A stretch of DNA of 64,000 bases from Lachnospiraceae bacterium (GTDB lineage Bacteria; Bacillota; Clostridia; Lachnospirales; Lachnospiraceae). The stretch spans positions 1 through 64,000 of the forward strand of contig JAFTXD010000072.1 in assembly GCA_017461775.1 (NCBI GenBank), written 5' to 3'. The translations under genes and the position numbers were made by a program. The notes under the pieces were generated by a model that searched no databases, had not been told where the DNA came from, and saw nothing but the letters and a program-made list of their open reading frames with translations. Shown here piece by piece: positions 1-9,189 of the stretch (its first letter is position 1; each line of letters starts with the position of its first letter).

Positions 1-1278
1 AGAAAGTTTGACAACATCACCCAGGTATGGCTTGGTGGTGACCATTATAAATGGCGTTTCATGCGTTCTAACGGTGTAGATGAGAAATACATCACCGGTG
101 ACGCATCTGACTATGAAAAGTTCTGTAAGTGGGCTGAGTGCTTAGGCAAAGCAATCGGTAACCCTCTCTTCCACTGGAGCCACTTAGAGCTTCAGAGATA
201 CTTCGGCTACACCGGCGTTCTGAATAAGAAAACCGCAGATGAGGTTTGGAATCTTTGTAATGCAAAGCTTCAGCAGCCGGATATGACCGTTCGTAACTTA
301 ATCAAGCAGAGCAACGTTACCTTAATCTGTACCACTGACGACCCTATCGACAGCTTAGAGTGGCACAAGAAAATCGCTGAGGATGACAGCTTCGATGTAA
401 AGGTATTACCTGCATGGAGACCTGACAAAGCGATGAACATTGAAAAACCTGAGTACTTAGATTATCTCGACAAGCTGGCTGCAGTAACCGGCATGACCGA
501 AATCGTTACCTTTGCACAGTTAAAGGAAGCTTTAAGAAATCGTATGGAGTTCTTCGCTTCCATGGGCTGTAACGTATCCGACCACGCTTTAGAGTATGTA
601 ATGTACGCTCCTGCTTCCGATGATGAAATCGAAGAAATCTTCTTAAAGAGATTAAATCATATGACCATCACCAAGGAAGAGGAATTAAAGTTCAAGACTG
701 CTTTCATGTTATTCGTGGGCAAAGAGTACAACAAGCTTGACTGGGCTATGCAGCTCCACTACGGCTGTAAGAGAGACAACAACACTCTCATGTACGAAAA
801 GCTCGGTCCTGATACCGGTTATGACTGTATCAACAACTACGCTCCTTCTTCACAGATGGCAGATTTCTTAAACAACTTAATTACTACCAATGAGCTTCCA
901 AGAACCATTATCTACAGCTTAAATCCTAATGATAATCAGGCAATCGGTACCATCCTCGGATGCTTCCAGGATTCTACCGCTTGTGCAAAGATTCAGCAGG
1001 GTAGCGCATGGTGGTTCAACGATCACAAGACAGGTATGCAGGATCAGATGATTTCCCTTGCAAACCTTGGTAATCTTTCCGGTTTCGTTGGCATGTTAAC
1101 CGACTCCAGAAGCTTCTTATCCTACACCAGACATGAGTACTTCCGTCGTATCCTTTGTAATCTGGTTGGTAACTGGGTAGAAAATGGTGAGTTCCCGGCA
1201 GACATGGAAATCTTAGAAGAGATTATTACCAATATTTCTTACAATAATGCTAAGAAATACTTTAAATTTCCACTCTAA
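1..1278 (+). CDS. uxaC: Uronate (glucuronate/galacturonate) isomerase UxaC, 5'-truncated by the window edge
   Basis: The reading frame is open from base 1, so the N-terminus lies outside the window; 425 residues are present against a family length near 465. Family features are WLGGDHYKWR followed by MRSNGV at the left edge, and TDDPIDSLEWH and VLPAWRPDKA in the middle. The enzyme converts D-glucuronate to D-fructuronate and D-galacturonate to D-tagaturonate in the cytoplasm, the first step of uronate catabolism. That suits a window which also carries a pectate lyase. A strong terminator follows directly, so this is the last gene of its operon. Confident in family; partial gene. Confidence 0.95.
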   Translation, partial: RKFDNITQVWLGGDHYKWRFMRSNGVDEKYITGDASDYEKFCKWAECLGKAIGNPLFHWSHLELQRYFGYTGVLNKKTADEVWNLCNAKLQQPDMTVRNLIKQSNVTLICTTDDPIDSLEWHKKIAEDDSFDVKVLPAWRPDKAMNIEKPEYLDYLDKLAAVTGMTEIVTFAQLKEALRNRMEFFASMGCNVSDHALEYVMYAPASDDEIEEIFLKRLNHMTITKEEELKFKTAFMLFVGKEYNKLDWAMQLHYGCKRDNNTLMYEKLGPDTGYDCINNYAPSSQMADFLNNLITTNELPRTIIYSLNPNDNQAIGTILGCFQDSTACAKIQQGSAWWFNDHKTGMQDQMISLANLGNLSGFVGMLTDSRSFLSYTRHEYFRRILCNLVGNWVENGEFPADMEILEEIITNISYNNAKKYFKFPL

Positions 1279-1294
1279 TTAAATAATGGACATT

Positions 1295-1325
1295 AAAAAG
1301 CTCCCGATTACTCGGGAGCTTTTTG
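1295..1325 (+). terminator. Rho-independent terminator of uxaC
   Basis: AAAAAGCTCCCGA, a TTAC loop, then TCGGGAGCTTTTT: a perfect stem with flanking A and T runs, 16 bases after the uxaC stop. Confidence 0.93.
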
Positions 1326-1456
1326 TGAGAGAAAAGTTCTGAGAAGAGATAAGACTCTTTCTGCAAAAACTATAATATCGAAAAATAATTGTACTTTCTA
1401 TGGTTTTTATGCTATCATTTTTTAAAAGTACTGATTTTTTGACATGGAGAATTACA

Positions 1457-2299
1457 TTGAGCAACAAACCACACATAAAACTAAAAGACATATCCAAAAC
1501 CACTATTGCAAAGGTTCGTCGTGGACCTTCCTCTCCGTTACAAAGCGACCATTCACACATATATTATGAAATATTCTATGTAATAGGCGGGCAATGTCGC
1601 TTTCTATTAAAAGATATGGTGTATCATTTAAAAAAGGGAGATTTTGTGTATATTATTCCGGGAGAGCTACATCATGCCATATTTGACGAGGGCGAATGCG
1701 ACCTGCTTACCTGTTACTTCAAGGAATCCTACATTGACCATCAGCTTTTTGAACGCTGGCTCCCAATGAAGCTTCCTCAGAATTTTACCTCTTTTATGGG
1801 AAGTATTCCTTCTCTCTATCAGGAAGACTTCTATTCTCTTACCAATCAAATGATTGCGGAGTTTAGTGGTATTGATAGATTTTCAGATACTTTTCTGGCA
1901 TGCCATCTTCAGGAAATGGTTTTATTCATGACCAGACATTCTGTGCTCTCCCACGAAGCACCATCCATGATTAATGCCAGTGATGCAGATATTCTGGCAG
2001 CTACCAAATATATATATCAGAATTTCCGGTTACCTCTTTCTCTGGATGAAGTGGCTGCAATCGCTTCCTTAAGCCCCACCTACTTCAGCAAAAAGTTCAA
2101 GCAGGTCACCGGCATGGGCTTTAAAGAATACTTAAATTACGTGCGTCTTAAGCATGCACAAACCGCACTCCTTACTACCAGTAATACGATTACGGATATT
2201 GCTTTGGAGTACGGTTTCAATGACAGCAATTATTTTAAAGATTTGTTTAAAAAGGTTTATGGGAAATCTCCCAGAGAATATCGCAAAAACCCTCTATAG
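1457..2299 (+). CDS. AraC-family transcriptional regulator with N-terminal cupin domain
   Basis: A sensor-type AraC regulator of about 280 residues. An N-terminal cupin-like ligand pocket (HSHIYYEIFYVIGG, GDFVYIIPGELHH) precedes a C-terminal double helix-turn-helix (LSLDEVAAIASLSPTYFSKKFK, then ITDIALEYGFNDSNYFKDLFKK and YGKSPREYR). I prefer the TTG at 1457 as start because GGAGA sits six bases upstream; an in-frame ATG at 1400 adds 19 residues but has no ribosome binding site. It converges with the potassium-uptake genes, with a single base between the stop codons. By family it should respond to a sugar and act on nearby catabolic genes; no target is visible. Confidence 0.88.
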   Translation: MSNKPHIKLKDISKTTIAKVRRGPSSPLQSDHSHIYYEIFYVIGGQCRFLLKDMVYHLKKGDFVYIIPGELHHAIFDEGECDLLTCYFKESYIDHQLFERWLPMKLPQNFTSFMGSIPSLYQEDFYSLTNQMIAEFSGIDRFSDTFLACHLQEMVLFMTRHSVLSHEAPSMINASDADILAATKYIYQNFRLPLSLDEVAAIASLSPTYFSKKFKQVTGMGFKEYLNYVRLKHAQTALLTTSNTITDIALEYGFNDSNYFKDLFKKVYGKSPREYRKNPL

Positions 2300-2300
2300 C

Positions 2301-2948
2301 TTATGTGATAGCGTCTATGTGGTCGGCAGAGCCCATCACCATGACGCTTTCTCTTTCTTCAAATACATGATCCGGGCTGGGGAGTGGGAATATCTGCTCC
2401 CCCCTCTTAATCGCCAACACGCTCACATGATATTTATTTCGGATGGACAGCTCCTTCATACTCTTTCCCACCCATTTTTTCGGCATTGCAATTTCGTAAA
2501 TACCGATTTCCGGTGTAATCTCAATATAATCAAAAATATTGTCCGCACCAAATTTAATCGCCAGACGCTCTGCTACTTCTCGCTCCGCATATACCACATA
2601 GTCCGCTCCGTTCCTAAGAAGCAGCTTCTTATGCACATCTCTGGTAGCTCTGGCCACAATATATTTACAATTCAAGTCCTTTAAATTCACTGTAATCTCC
2701 AAAACACTTTGGAAACTCTCACCAATGGCAATCACCGCAAGGTCAAAATTGCTAATCCCCAGACTTTCCATAAAACGCTCATCCGTAGCATCCCCGATTA
2801 AAATGTTCTGCACAATACCAACTGCTGCATCCGCACGTTCTTCGCTACTATCGACTGCCAGAACCTCATGCCCTGCCTCCTGAAATTTGACTGCCATATG
2901 ACGTCCAAAACGTCCCAGACCAATAATTAAAATTGATTTTACATTCAT
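2301..2948 (-). CDS. ktrA: KtrA/TrkA-type potassium uptake regulatory subunit
   Basis: A 215-residue RCK protein. The N-terminal Rossmann fold shows GLGRFGRH near residue 10 and the acidic AVDSSEERAD end of strand 2; the C-terminal RCK_C domain covers roughly residues 135-215. One RCK unit, not two, is the KtrA arrangement (E. coli TrkA is about twice as long). Such proteins form a cytoplasmic ring that gates the membrane subunit in response to nucleotides. The gene follows ktrB with 13 bases between them, so the two should be co-transcribed. Family is clear; the Ktr versus Trk label is by length. Confidence 0.9.
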   Translation of the reverse strand: MNVKSILIIGLGRFGRHMAVKFQEAGHEVLAVDSSEERADAAVGIVQNILIGDATDERFMESLGISNFDLAVIAIGESFQSVLEITVNLKDLNCKYIVARATRDVHKKLLLRNGADYVVYAEREVAERLAIKFGADNIFDYIEITPEIGIYEIAMPKKWVGKSMKELSIRNKYHVSVLAIKRGEQIFPLPSPDHVFEERESVMVMGSADHIDAIT

Positions 2949-2961
2949 CTTTTCTTCTCTC

Positions 2962-4320
2962 CTATCCTACCTGAACCTGTTCTAATGGTAACCTTGAAGC
3001 CCTAACTCTTCTCTCTGCTGAAAATGCCAAAAGCACTGTAACAGAACCGACTCGTCCGCATATCATTAGTGCTGTCAAAAGAAGCTTCGTAAACATACAT
3101 ACATTTGGTGTAAGTCCAAAAGACAGCCCCACGGTAGCCATAGCTGAAACCGTCTCAAACAGTGCCGTAATCATGGAAACCTTCTCCACGGCCGACAACA
3201 CTACTGCCGAAAAACAGGTTACTAACAAATATGTCATAAACACACAGGATGCCAATCGGGTAATCTCATCCTCCATACGTCTCCCAAAGGCCTCCACGTT
3301 TTTCTTACGACGAAAGGTAGTAAAAATACTAATACAAAGAACTCCGAAGGTGGTGGTCTTTGCTCCACCTGCTGTAGAACCGGTAGCTCCACCTATCAGC
3401 ATCAGACAAATCATCACAAATTTACTGGCCTCAGAAAGTCCATTCAAATCCACCGTAGCAAAGCCGGCAGTACGTGCTGTCATGGACTGAAACAAAGATA
3501 CCAGCACCTTTTCACTTCCGTCCATCCCTGCATATAAAGCTCCATTCCACTCCAGCAAAGCAAACATCACTGTTCCAAAGACAAGAAGTGCTGTCGTAAT
3601 GAAAATAACCATTTTACTTTGGAGCTTCAAGCGCTTCCACTGAAACTTTTTATCCAACAAATCATGCCATACAAAAAATCCCAGACCACCTATATATATT
3701 AAAGCAATAATCACCAAATTTACATACCAATTGTCCACCACACTGGCCAAGGAAGACATTTCTCCCGAAACACCTCCCAGTAAATCAAAGCCGGCATTAC
3801 AAAATGCAGAAATCGCATGGAATATAGAAAAATAAATCCCACGTCCCCATCCAAATCTTGGGATAAAGTACATACTAAGCAATAACGCTCCCACACCTTC
3901 TACCAGAAAAGTACCGCCAATAATAAACTTACTCATCCTTACGATACCGCCAATCTGAGGTGCTGAAATTGAATTCTGCATCAAAGAACGCTGGCTTAAA
4001 CCAATCTTCTGCTTGGTAAAAGCCAAAATATTGATAGCAATGGTCATAAAGCCTACACCACCGATTTGTATCAATGCCAAAATCACCAGCTGACCAAATA
4101 TGGACCAATGTGTATAGGTATCATACTGTATCAGACCCGTTACACAGGTTGCACTGGTAGCGGTAAACAGGCAATCCACTACAGGCGACCACACTCTCGC
4201 CTTAGAAGCTATGGGCAATGTCAGCAAAAGCGTTCCCACCAGAATAATGGCTACATACCCAGTGAGAATAATCTGCATAGCGGACAAATTCTTCCCCAAC
4301 CTTTTTTTCTTACTACTCAT
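2962..4320 (-). CDS. ktrB: KtrB/TrkH-family potassium uptake membrane subunit
   Basis: A 452-residue polytopic membrane protein of the TrkH/TrkG/KtrB superfamily, with four M1-P-M2-like units. Pore-loop glycine segments are visible as TSATCVTGL, HAISAFCNAGFDLLG, SMTARTAGFATVDL and VSAMATVGLSFGLTP. It mediates K+ (often Na+-dependent) uptake with the RCK subunit encoded just downstream. Length matches KtrB better than TrkH. The start is supported by AGAGGG a few bases upstream of ATG 4320. A terminator separates it from buk, so it probably has its own promoter. Confidence 0.92.
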   Translation of the reverse strand: MSSKKKRLGKNLSAMQIILTGYVAIILVGTLLLTLPIASKARVWSPVVDCLFTATSATCVTGLIQYDTYTHWSIFGQLVILALIQIGGVGFMTIAINILAFTKQKIGLSQRSLMQNSISAPQIGGIVRMSKFIIGGTFLVEGVGALLLSMYFIPRFGWGRGIYFSIFHAISAFCNAGFDLLGGVSGEMSSLASVVDNWYVNLVIIALIYIGGLGFFVWHDLLDKKFQWKRLKLQSKMVIFITTALLVFGTVMFALLEWNGALYAGMDGSEKVLVSLFQSMTARTAGFATVDLNGLSEASKFVMICLMLIGGATGSTAGGAKTTTFGVLCISIFTTFRRKKNVEAFGRRMEDEITRLASCVFMTYLLVTCFSAVVLSAVEKVSMITALFETVSAMATVGLSFGLTPNVCMFTKLLLTALMICGRVGSVTVLLAFSAERRVRASRLPLEQVQVG

Positions 4321-4337
4321 ATACTACCCTCTAATCT

Positions 4338-4381
4338 AAAAAAGTCTTTACTGCACTATTTTAGTACAGCAAAGACCTTTT
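4338..4381 (-). terminator. Terminator of the ptb-buk operon
   Basis: On the minus strand GTCTTTGCTGTACTA pairs with TAGTGCAGTAAAGAC, with wobble-type mismatches, and is followed by six T. It lies between buk and ktrB. Confidence 0.85.
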
Positions 4382-4392
4382 GTACATACTTT

Positions 4393-5460
4393 TTAGTATT
4401 CCATAACCTTTTCTTCCCCATTCATGACACGAAGAGCTCCCTGCGTCAATGCCAAAAGCTCATCCTCACCGGGATATACTGTGAAAGGAGCGATAAAGCC
4501 TGCGCTTTCCTTTAATGCCTCTACTACAGCTGCATTATAAGCAATTCCGCCGGTTACGATAATCTGGTCTACCTTACCCTTAAGGACGGTAGCCATGGCA
4601 CCCATATCCTTTGCAACCTGATAAGTAAATGCATCTCTTACCTCTGCTGCCTTCTCATCACCTTCGTTTGCCATCTTAACCACATTACGCATGTCGTTAG
4701 TACCAAGGTATGCATTGAAGCCACCCTTACCTACGATTTTGCTGTATACTTCCTTCTCGGTATACTCACCGGAGAAGCACATCTTAATAAGGCCACCTGC
4801 CGGAACGGTACCTGCTCTCTCCGGAGAGAATGCACCCTCGCCGTCCAGCGCGTTATTTACATCTACGATACGTCCACCAGTATGTGCACCAACGGATACA
4901 CCACCACCTAAATGTACTACGATTAAATTCAATGACTCATAAGGAACACCCTGCTCCTTTGCATATCTCTTGGCAACAGCCTTCTGATTCAGCGCGTGGA
5001 AAATACTCTTTCTCGGAAGCTCCGGTACACCGGAATATCTTACAACCGGTGCAAGCTCATCCACTACTACTGGGTCAACGATATAGGAAGGAGCACCGAT
5101 AGAATCACCGATTTCCTTTGCAAGGATACCGCCTAAGTTAGAAGCATGCTGACCGGATACACCAGCCTTTAAATCCGCAAGTAACTCTTCGGTCACTGCA
5201 TATGTACCCCCCGGAATCGGCTTTAACATACCGCCACGGCCTACGATTACATTTAAAGAATTAATATCAAAATCCTTGGAAACCAGTAAATCGGTAATGA
5301 TTTTCTTACGGAAATCCTTCTGGTCTACGATGGATGCATACTGGGAAATCTCCTCGGTAGAGTGTCTTAAGGTTTCCTCAAACAACATGGTCTCATCTTC
5401 AAATACCGCAATTTTGGTAGAAGTAGAACCCGGGTTAATAATTAAACTCTTGATAGACAT
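4393..5460 (-). CDS. buk: Butyrate kinase
   Basis: A full-length 355-residue ASKHA-fold kinase. The phosphate-1 motif NPGSTSTK is at residues 8-15, followed by [40 protein letters not shown] and the adenosine-binding [10 protein letters not shown]. These are the butyrate kinase rather than acetate kinase versions. It converts butyryl phosphate and ADP to butyrate and ATP, the last step of butyrate fermentation. AGGAGG lies eight bases before the ATG, and the gap from ptb is 18 bases. The operon is ptb-buk, followed by a terminator. Branched-chain fatty acid kinase activity cannot be excluded, as the families overlap. Confidence 0.95.
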   Translation of the reverse strand: MSIKSLIINPGSTSTKIAVFEDETMLFEETLRHSTEEISQYASIVDQKDFRKKIITDLLVSKDFDINSLNVIVGRGGMLKPIPGGTYAVTEELLADLKAGVSGQHASNLGGILAKEIGDSIGAPSYIVDPVVVDELAPVVRYSGVPELPRKSIFHALNQKAVAKRYAKEQGVPYESLNLIVVHLGGGVSVGAHTGGRIVDVNNALDGEGAFSPERAGTVPAGGLIKMCFSGEYTEKEVYSKIVGKGGFNAYLGTNDMRNVVKMANEGDEKAAEVRDAFTYQVAKDMGAMATVLKGKVDQIIVTGGIAYNAAVVEALKESAGFIAPFTVYPGEDELLALTQGALRVMNGEEKVMEY

Positions 5461-5478
5461 AAGCTTATCCTCCTATGC

Positions 5479-6402
5479 TTACTGTGCATTTTTCTTTAAC
5501 TCTTCTGCAACTACTGCAGCCAGAGCGATAGAATTCACCTTGGTTTCAAAGGTATCGGAACGGCTGGTTAAAATAGCAGGAACCTTGGTACCGGTTAAGA
5601 TACAGCCGTTTTTGATATCGTCCATACGAACCATCATCTTGTATACTAAATTACCTGCGTGGATATCCGGGAATAAAAGGATATCTGCATCACCCTGAAT
5701 CTTACGGTCGGTTGCCCCCTTATGCTTTGCAGCCTCTGCATCGATGGCAAGGTCTAAGGATAATGGACCATCGATGATACAATCTGTGATGGTGCCTTCC
5801 TCGTTCATCTTCACCAGCTCTGCCGCCTCTAAGGTACAAGGCATCTTAGGATTTACTACCTCCACTGCTGCCAATGGTGCTACCTTAGGAACCTCAACAC
5901 CACAAGCCTTTGCCACAGGAATGGTATTCTTAATAATACTTACCTTATCCTCTAAGGTAGGATAGGTCATAAATGCCACGTCCGTTAAGAACAAAAGCTG
6001 CTCAATACCGGGTACCTCAAATACACATACGTGAGATAATGCGCTACCGGTACGAAGACCTACCTCTTTGTCTAAAATACTCTTTAAGAAGGTCTTAGAA
6101 TCTGCCAGACCCTTCATATACATATCCACCTTACCGTCATGAGCAAGCTTTACTGCCTTCAGCGCTGCCTCCATCATATCCGGCTCATCAATGATTTCAA
6201 AAGAAGAAATATCAAAGCCTCTCGCATCTGCGATTTCCTGCATCTTTGCTGCATCACCAACTAAGATTGCATCCGCAATACCACGCTTCTTTGCTTCGAT
6301 AACTGCCTCTAAAACAGCCTCATCCTGTGCTGCTGCCACAGAAACCTTCTTCATCTCCAGGCTGCTTACCTTCTTGATAATGTCGTCAAACTTCATACTC
6401 AT
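5479..6402 (-). CDS. ptb: Phosphate butyryltransferase
   Basis: A 307-residue member of the PTA/PTB family, typical length for Ptb. Recognisable segments include AILVGDAAKMQEIA, GKVDMYMKGLADSKTFLK, LTDVAFMTYPTLEDKV, DGPLSLDLAID and DILLFPDIHAGNLVYK. It converts butyryl-CoA and phosphate to butyryl phosphate for the kinase downstream. AAGGA lies seven bases before the ATG at 6402. The upstream 105 bases hold a well-formed promoter overlapped by two Rex-like operators, which suggests control by the NADH/NAD+ ratio. Presence of ptb-buk points to the kinase route of butyrate formation rather than butyryl-CoA:acetate CoA-transferase, though the latter could be elsewhere in the genome. Confidence 0.95.
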   Translation of the reverse strand: MSMKFDDIIKKVSSLEMKKVSVAAAQDEAVLEAVIEAKKRGIADAILVGDAAKMQEIADARGFDISSFEIIDEPDMMEAALKAVKLAHDGKVDMYMKGLADSKTFLKSILDKEVGLRTGSALSHVCVFEVPGIEQLLFLTDVAFMTYPTLEDKVSIIKNTIPVAKACGVEVPKVAPLAAVEVVNPKMPCTLEAAELVKMNEEGTITDCIIDGPLSLDLAIDAEAAKHKGATDRKIQGDADILLFPDIHAGNLVYKMMVRMDDIKNGCILTGTKVPAILTSRSDTFETKVNSIALAAVVAEELKKNAQ

Positions 6403-6449
6403 TGGATTTTCCTTCCTTCGTTTATCTTATTTTTCCGTACTTTGGGACT

Positions 6450-6510
6450 TCGTTAAATTTTCAACAATACCCATCGTTAAAATAGTAACACTTTCCCATA
6501 GAAAAATCAA
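6450..6510 (-). promoter_or_regulatory. ptb-buk promoter with tandem Rex-like operators
   Basis: The minus-strand promoter has -35 TTGATT (6505-6510), a 17-base spacer and -10 TACTAT (6482-6487). Two 18-mers resemble the Rex consensus TTGTTAANNNNTTAACAA. Plus-strand 6450-6467 is TCGTTAAATTTTCAACAA (12 of 14 defined positions) and 6474-6491 is TCGTTAAAATAGTAACAC (11 of 14). The second covers the -10 box and the first lies just downstream, so binding would block transcription. Consensus is established knowledge; the assignment is inferred. Confidence 0.75.
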
Positions 6511-7184
6511 GGCAGTTTTCCGTTTCTTTCCGCAAGGATTCTCTTTAAGTCAAAAAGCCAGTCCGCTTTGGCATATAAATAGTGTCTCAACTCTTCCGTT
6601 TCATCCTTCTGGTCGGGGATGTAAACCACCTTACAGCCCGCCCGGTAAGCAGACATGACGCCATTGGGCGAATCCTCCACCGCGATACAGTCCTTAGGAT
6701 TCTTATCTAACTGCTTGCAGGTGTAGGTATACACATCCGGCGCCGGTTTTCCTCTGGATACCGTTGCTGCGGACACCACATCATCGAAATAATCGTACAA
6801 GCCCAGCTCTGTCAGATACTTCTTGGCACGCACCGGCTCCGTAGCTGTAGCCACCGCTGTCGGCACCCCCTGCGCCTTTAAGTACTTTAGAATCTCCAGT
6901 GCACCGGGCTTTAACTCAATACCAACCTGCTCCAAATGTGCCTCCATCAGCTCTCTTCTCTTGGCACGTACCTTTTCCACATCCAAATCGTCACTGAAAA
7001 TGGAACGCAGATAGGGGGCAGAATAGGGGGAACCCAGACTTCTTAAGGAAAGAGCCTGCTCATCTGTCAGGATCATCCCATAGAATTCAAAGGCCTTTTT
7101 CCAAAAATGACGGTAATGCTTCTCCGTATCAATAAGTGTTCCGTCCATATCAAAAATTACTGTTTTAATCTTTTTATCAACCAT
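6507..7184 (-). CDS. HAD-superfamily phosphatase, beta-phosphoglucomutase/CbbY-like
   Basis: A 225-residue subfamily IA haloacid dehalogenase-type hydrolase. Motif I is VIFDMDGTLID at the N-terminus, with both nucleophile and acid/base aspartates. Motif II threonine is in AVATATEP, the motif III lysine is in SRGKPAPDVY, and motif IV is CIAVEDSPNG. An alpha-helical cap lies between motifs I and II. Substrates in this group are sugar phosphates or related small phosphoesters; the substrate here cannot be read from sequence. The ATG overlaps the GH51 stop by one base (TAATG), so translation is coupled and a role in arabinose or sugar-phosphate metabolism is plausible. Last gene of the operon. 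Confidence 0.88.
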   Translation of the reverse strand: MVDKKIKTVIFDMDGTLIDTEKHYRHFWKKAFEFYGMILTDEQALSLRSLGSPYSAPYLRSIFSDDLDVEKVRAKRRELMEAHLEQVGIELKPGALEILKYLKAQGVPTAVATATEPVRAKKYLTELGLYDYFDDVVSAATVSRGKPAPDVYTYTCKQLDKNPKDCIAVEDSPNGVMSAYRAGCKVVYIPDQKDETEELRHYLYAKADWLFDLKRILAERNGKLP

Positions 7185-9157
7185 TACAAACCTGCTTTCA
7201 CTCTGATTACGCTAAAGGACAGGGCAGGCAAAGTAATTGCCTCCTCAATACTGCCCTCTTTCCCATAGGTTGCCACATTTTCCGGTTTACTGATACTGTT
7301 GGTAGCTTCCGGCCAAGGACCTGCCAGAATCTCTGCCCGGTAAATGTTGTCCAGAATTTTCCATCCATCGCACAAATTCAAGTGCAATGAGCGCTTCTCT
7401 GCGTTGGCATTTACCACCTTGATGATAATCTCCCGGGCAGCCTCCCTGTAGGAAAGGGAATAATATAGTTTATCCTTCCAGGCCTCCTTATATTCCGTGC
7501 CCACATCCAGCGTATAATCTCCCACTCCGTTTCCGTACATTTTCTGCACATAATAGCTGGGGGAACCATAACAGCCCTTACCATCAAACCATATCATATC
7601 CGGAGACCACTGGGCATATCCCAGCTTGGCAAAAAGCGGTGCATAGGATGCCAGCACTACCACATCCGCATTACGCTCCACACCGGTGAGGAAGGCAGCT
7701 TCCGCAAGAGCTCCCTCTAAATTATTCGCCTGTGGCATATTCATACCGCTGACCGGATGCGCCGCATACTCGCCGGAAAATACCTTGACAGTCCGGTCAT
7801 ATTCATCATAAAAGTCTACATGCTCAAAGAGCCACTGGGGCTTCACATAATAATGCTCGTCCACCGCGTAAACAAAATTTGCCTGCTCCTTGTGCTCATT
7901 ATAAAACTTCCACGCAGCCTCGTAACGCTCCGAGGTAATGTCCGGTCCGGCAGAACCGATGAGCTTAATCTCCGGATACCTTGCATGGATGGCCTCTTCA
8001 AACTTCACATATCGCTCAAAGAAATCCGCTTTCTCCGTCTGCCACTGCTCATTACCGATGCCCAGCATGGTAAGTTCAAAGGGTGCCTCATGTCCCATCT
8101 GTGCACGCACGCTACCCCATGGCGTATCAGCTGCTCCGTTGGCAAATTCTATTAAATCCAGAGCATCCTGTACAAACTCTTGAAAAGCCATGTCCTCTAT
8201 GCTCAAAATTTCCGCTGACTGATACTGACAAGCAAATCCCACATTCATAACCGGGATAGCCTTAGCACCGATTTTCTCACAGAGAAGGAAATACTCATAG
8301 TAGCCAAGCCCTAGCGTCTGGTTATAATGACTGTAGGGACCGTGAAAATCATTCTCTATTCTATTTCCATGCACTGCCCAGCGATTCCAGTTGTTCTTCC
8401 GCGCCCACTGTGGCTTTAAGGACTCCTTAAAGCGGTATCTGTTATGCAGGGTATTGCCCTCTACGATACAACCTCCCGGGAATCGCAAAAATCCCGGCTT
8501 TAAATCCGCCAGCTTTTCAAACAAATCCTTACGGAATATTCCCTCCACCGCATCTGCCGGCATCAAGGAGATGAAATCCAGCTCTACGATACCAGCCTCA
8601 CTGAGGGCAAAGACAAACTCCGCCTTCTCTGCATCCTCTGTAGCGGTGAAACTGGTCTCATAATATTTATAAAAGTTATAGGTCTCTTCTATGTAGTTTG
8701 CAGAGCTGACGATTGCTTCGGCACACGTCTTGCCAGCCTTCTCCACCTTGCAAAGGAAATCCCCTGTAAACTTCACGCTTCTGGCCCAGAAACGAATGTT
8801 ATAGGTCATGCCCTTCTTCAAATAAATACCATCAAACGCCTGATTACGGATACCTGCATTTGCTGACAACGCCTGTATGCGCATATAGTGGGGATTCTCT
8901 TCGGTAAGAGGACTGCCCATCACCGTCTTCGTTTTCACTGCATTTTCTGCCGGGTATGCCGTCCAACCATAATGTCCATCATATACGGTATAATAATCCC
9001 TGGCGTCCCCCAAAGCCTCTAAAAACTCAAAACTGCGGTTCTCCAGCATCTCCGCATACAATCCCCCATCCGCCGCATAATTGATGTCCTCAAAGAAAAG
9101 TCCAATCATATCCGGCGAAATAGCTACCCCTTTTTCTTTTCTGATTTGTAACTCCAT
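7184..9157 (-). CDS. GH51 alpha-L-arabinofuranosidase, intracellular
   Basis: A 657-residue glycoside hydrolase with no signal peptide, so cytoplasmic. FFEDINYAADGGLYAEMLENR near the start is diagnostic of GH51. The acid/base glutamate is in IGNEQW near residue 369 and the nucleophile is in FSGEYAAH near residue 461. A beta-sandwich lies between the N-terminal strand and the barrel, with the usual C-terminal jelly roll. It releases arabinofuranose from arabinan or arabinoxylan oligosaccharides taken up by the cell. The start at 9157 has GAGGAGGGAG just upstream; the longer frame to 9202 would run into the upstream gene. Thirty-two bases separate it from the Gfo/Idh gene. Confidence 0.92.
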   Translation of the reverse strand: MELQIRKEKGVAISPDMIGLFFEDINYAADGGLYAEMLENRSFEFLEALGDARDYYTVYDGHYGWTAYPAENAVKTKTVMGSPLTEENPHYMRIQALSANAGIRNQAFDGIYLKKGMTYNIRFWARSVKFTGDFLCKVEKAGKTCAEAIVSSANYIEETYNFYKYYETSFTATEDAEKAEFVFALSEAGIVELDFISLMPADAVEGIFRKDLFEKLADLKPGFLRFPGGCIVEGNTLHNRYRFKESLKPQWARKNNWNRWAVHGNRIENDFHGPYSHYNQTLGLGYYEYFLLCEKIGAKAIPVMNVGFACQYQSAEILSIEDMAFQEFVQDALDLIEFANGAADTPWGSVRAQMGHEAPFELTMLGIGNEQWQTEKADFFERYVKFEEAIHARYPEIKLIGSAGPDITSERYEAAWKFYNEHKEQANFVYAVDEHYYVKPQWLFEHVDFYDEYDRTVKVFSGEYAAHPVSGMNMPQANNLEGALAEAAFLTGVERNADVVVLASYAPLFAKLGYAQWSPDMIWFDGKGCYGSPSYYVQKMYGNGVGDYTLDVGTEYKEAWKDKLYYSLSYREAAREIIIKVVNANAEKRSLHLNLCDGWKILDNIYRAEILAGPWPEATNSISKPENVATYGKEGSIEEAITLPALSFSVIRVKAGL

Positions 9158-9189
9158 ACTGCATCTCCCTCCTCTACGAGTGGCGATTT

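Noticed and set aside
2154..2684. 176-codon plus-strand frame across the AraC and KtrA gene ends
   Set aside because: Overlaps two clear genes on both strands and lacks a start signal or family motif.
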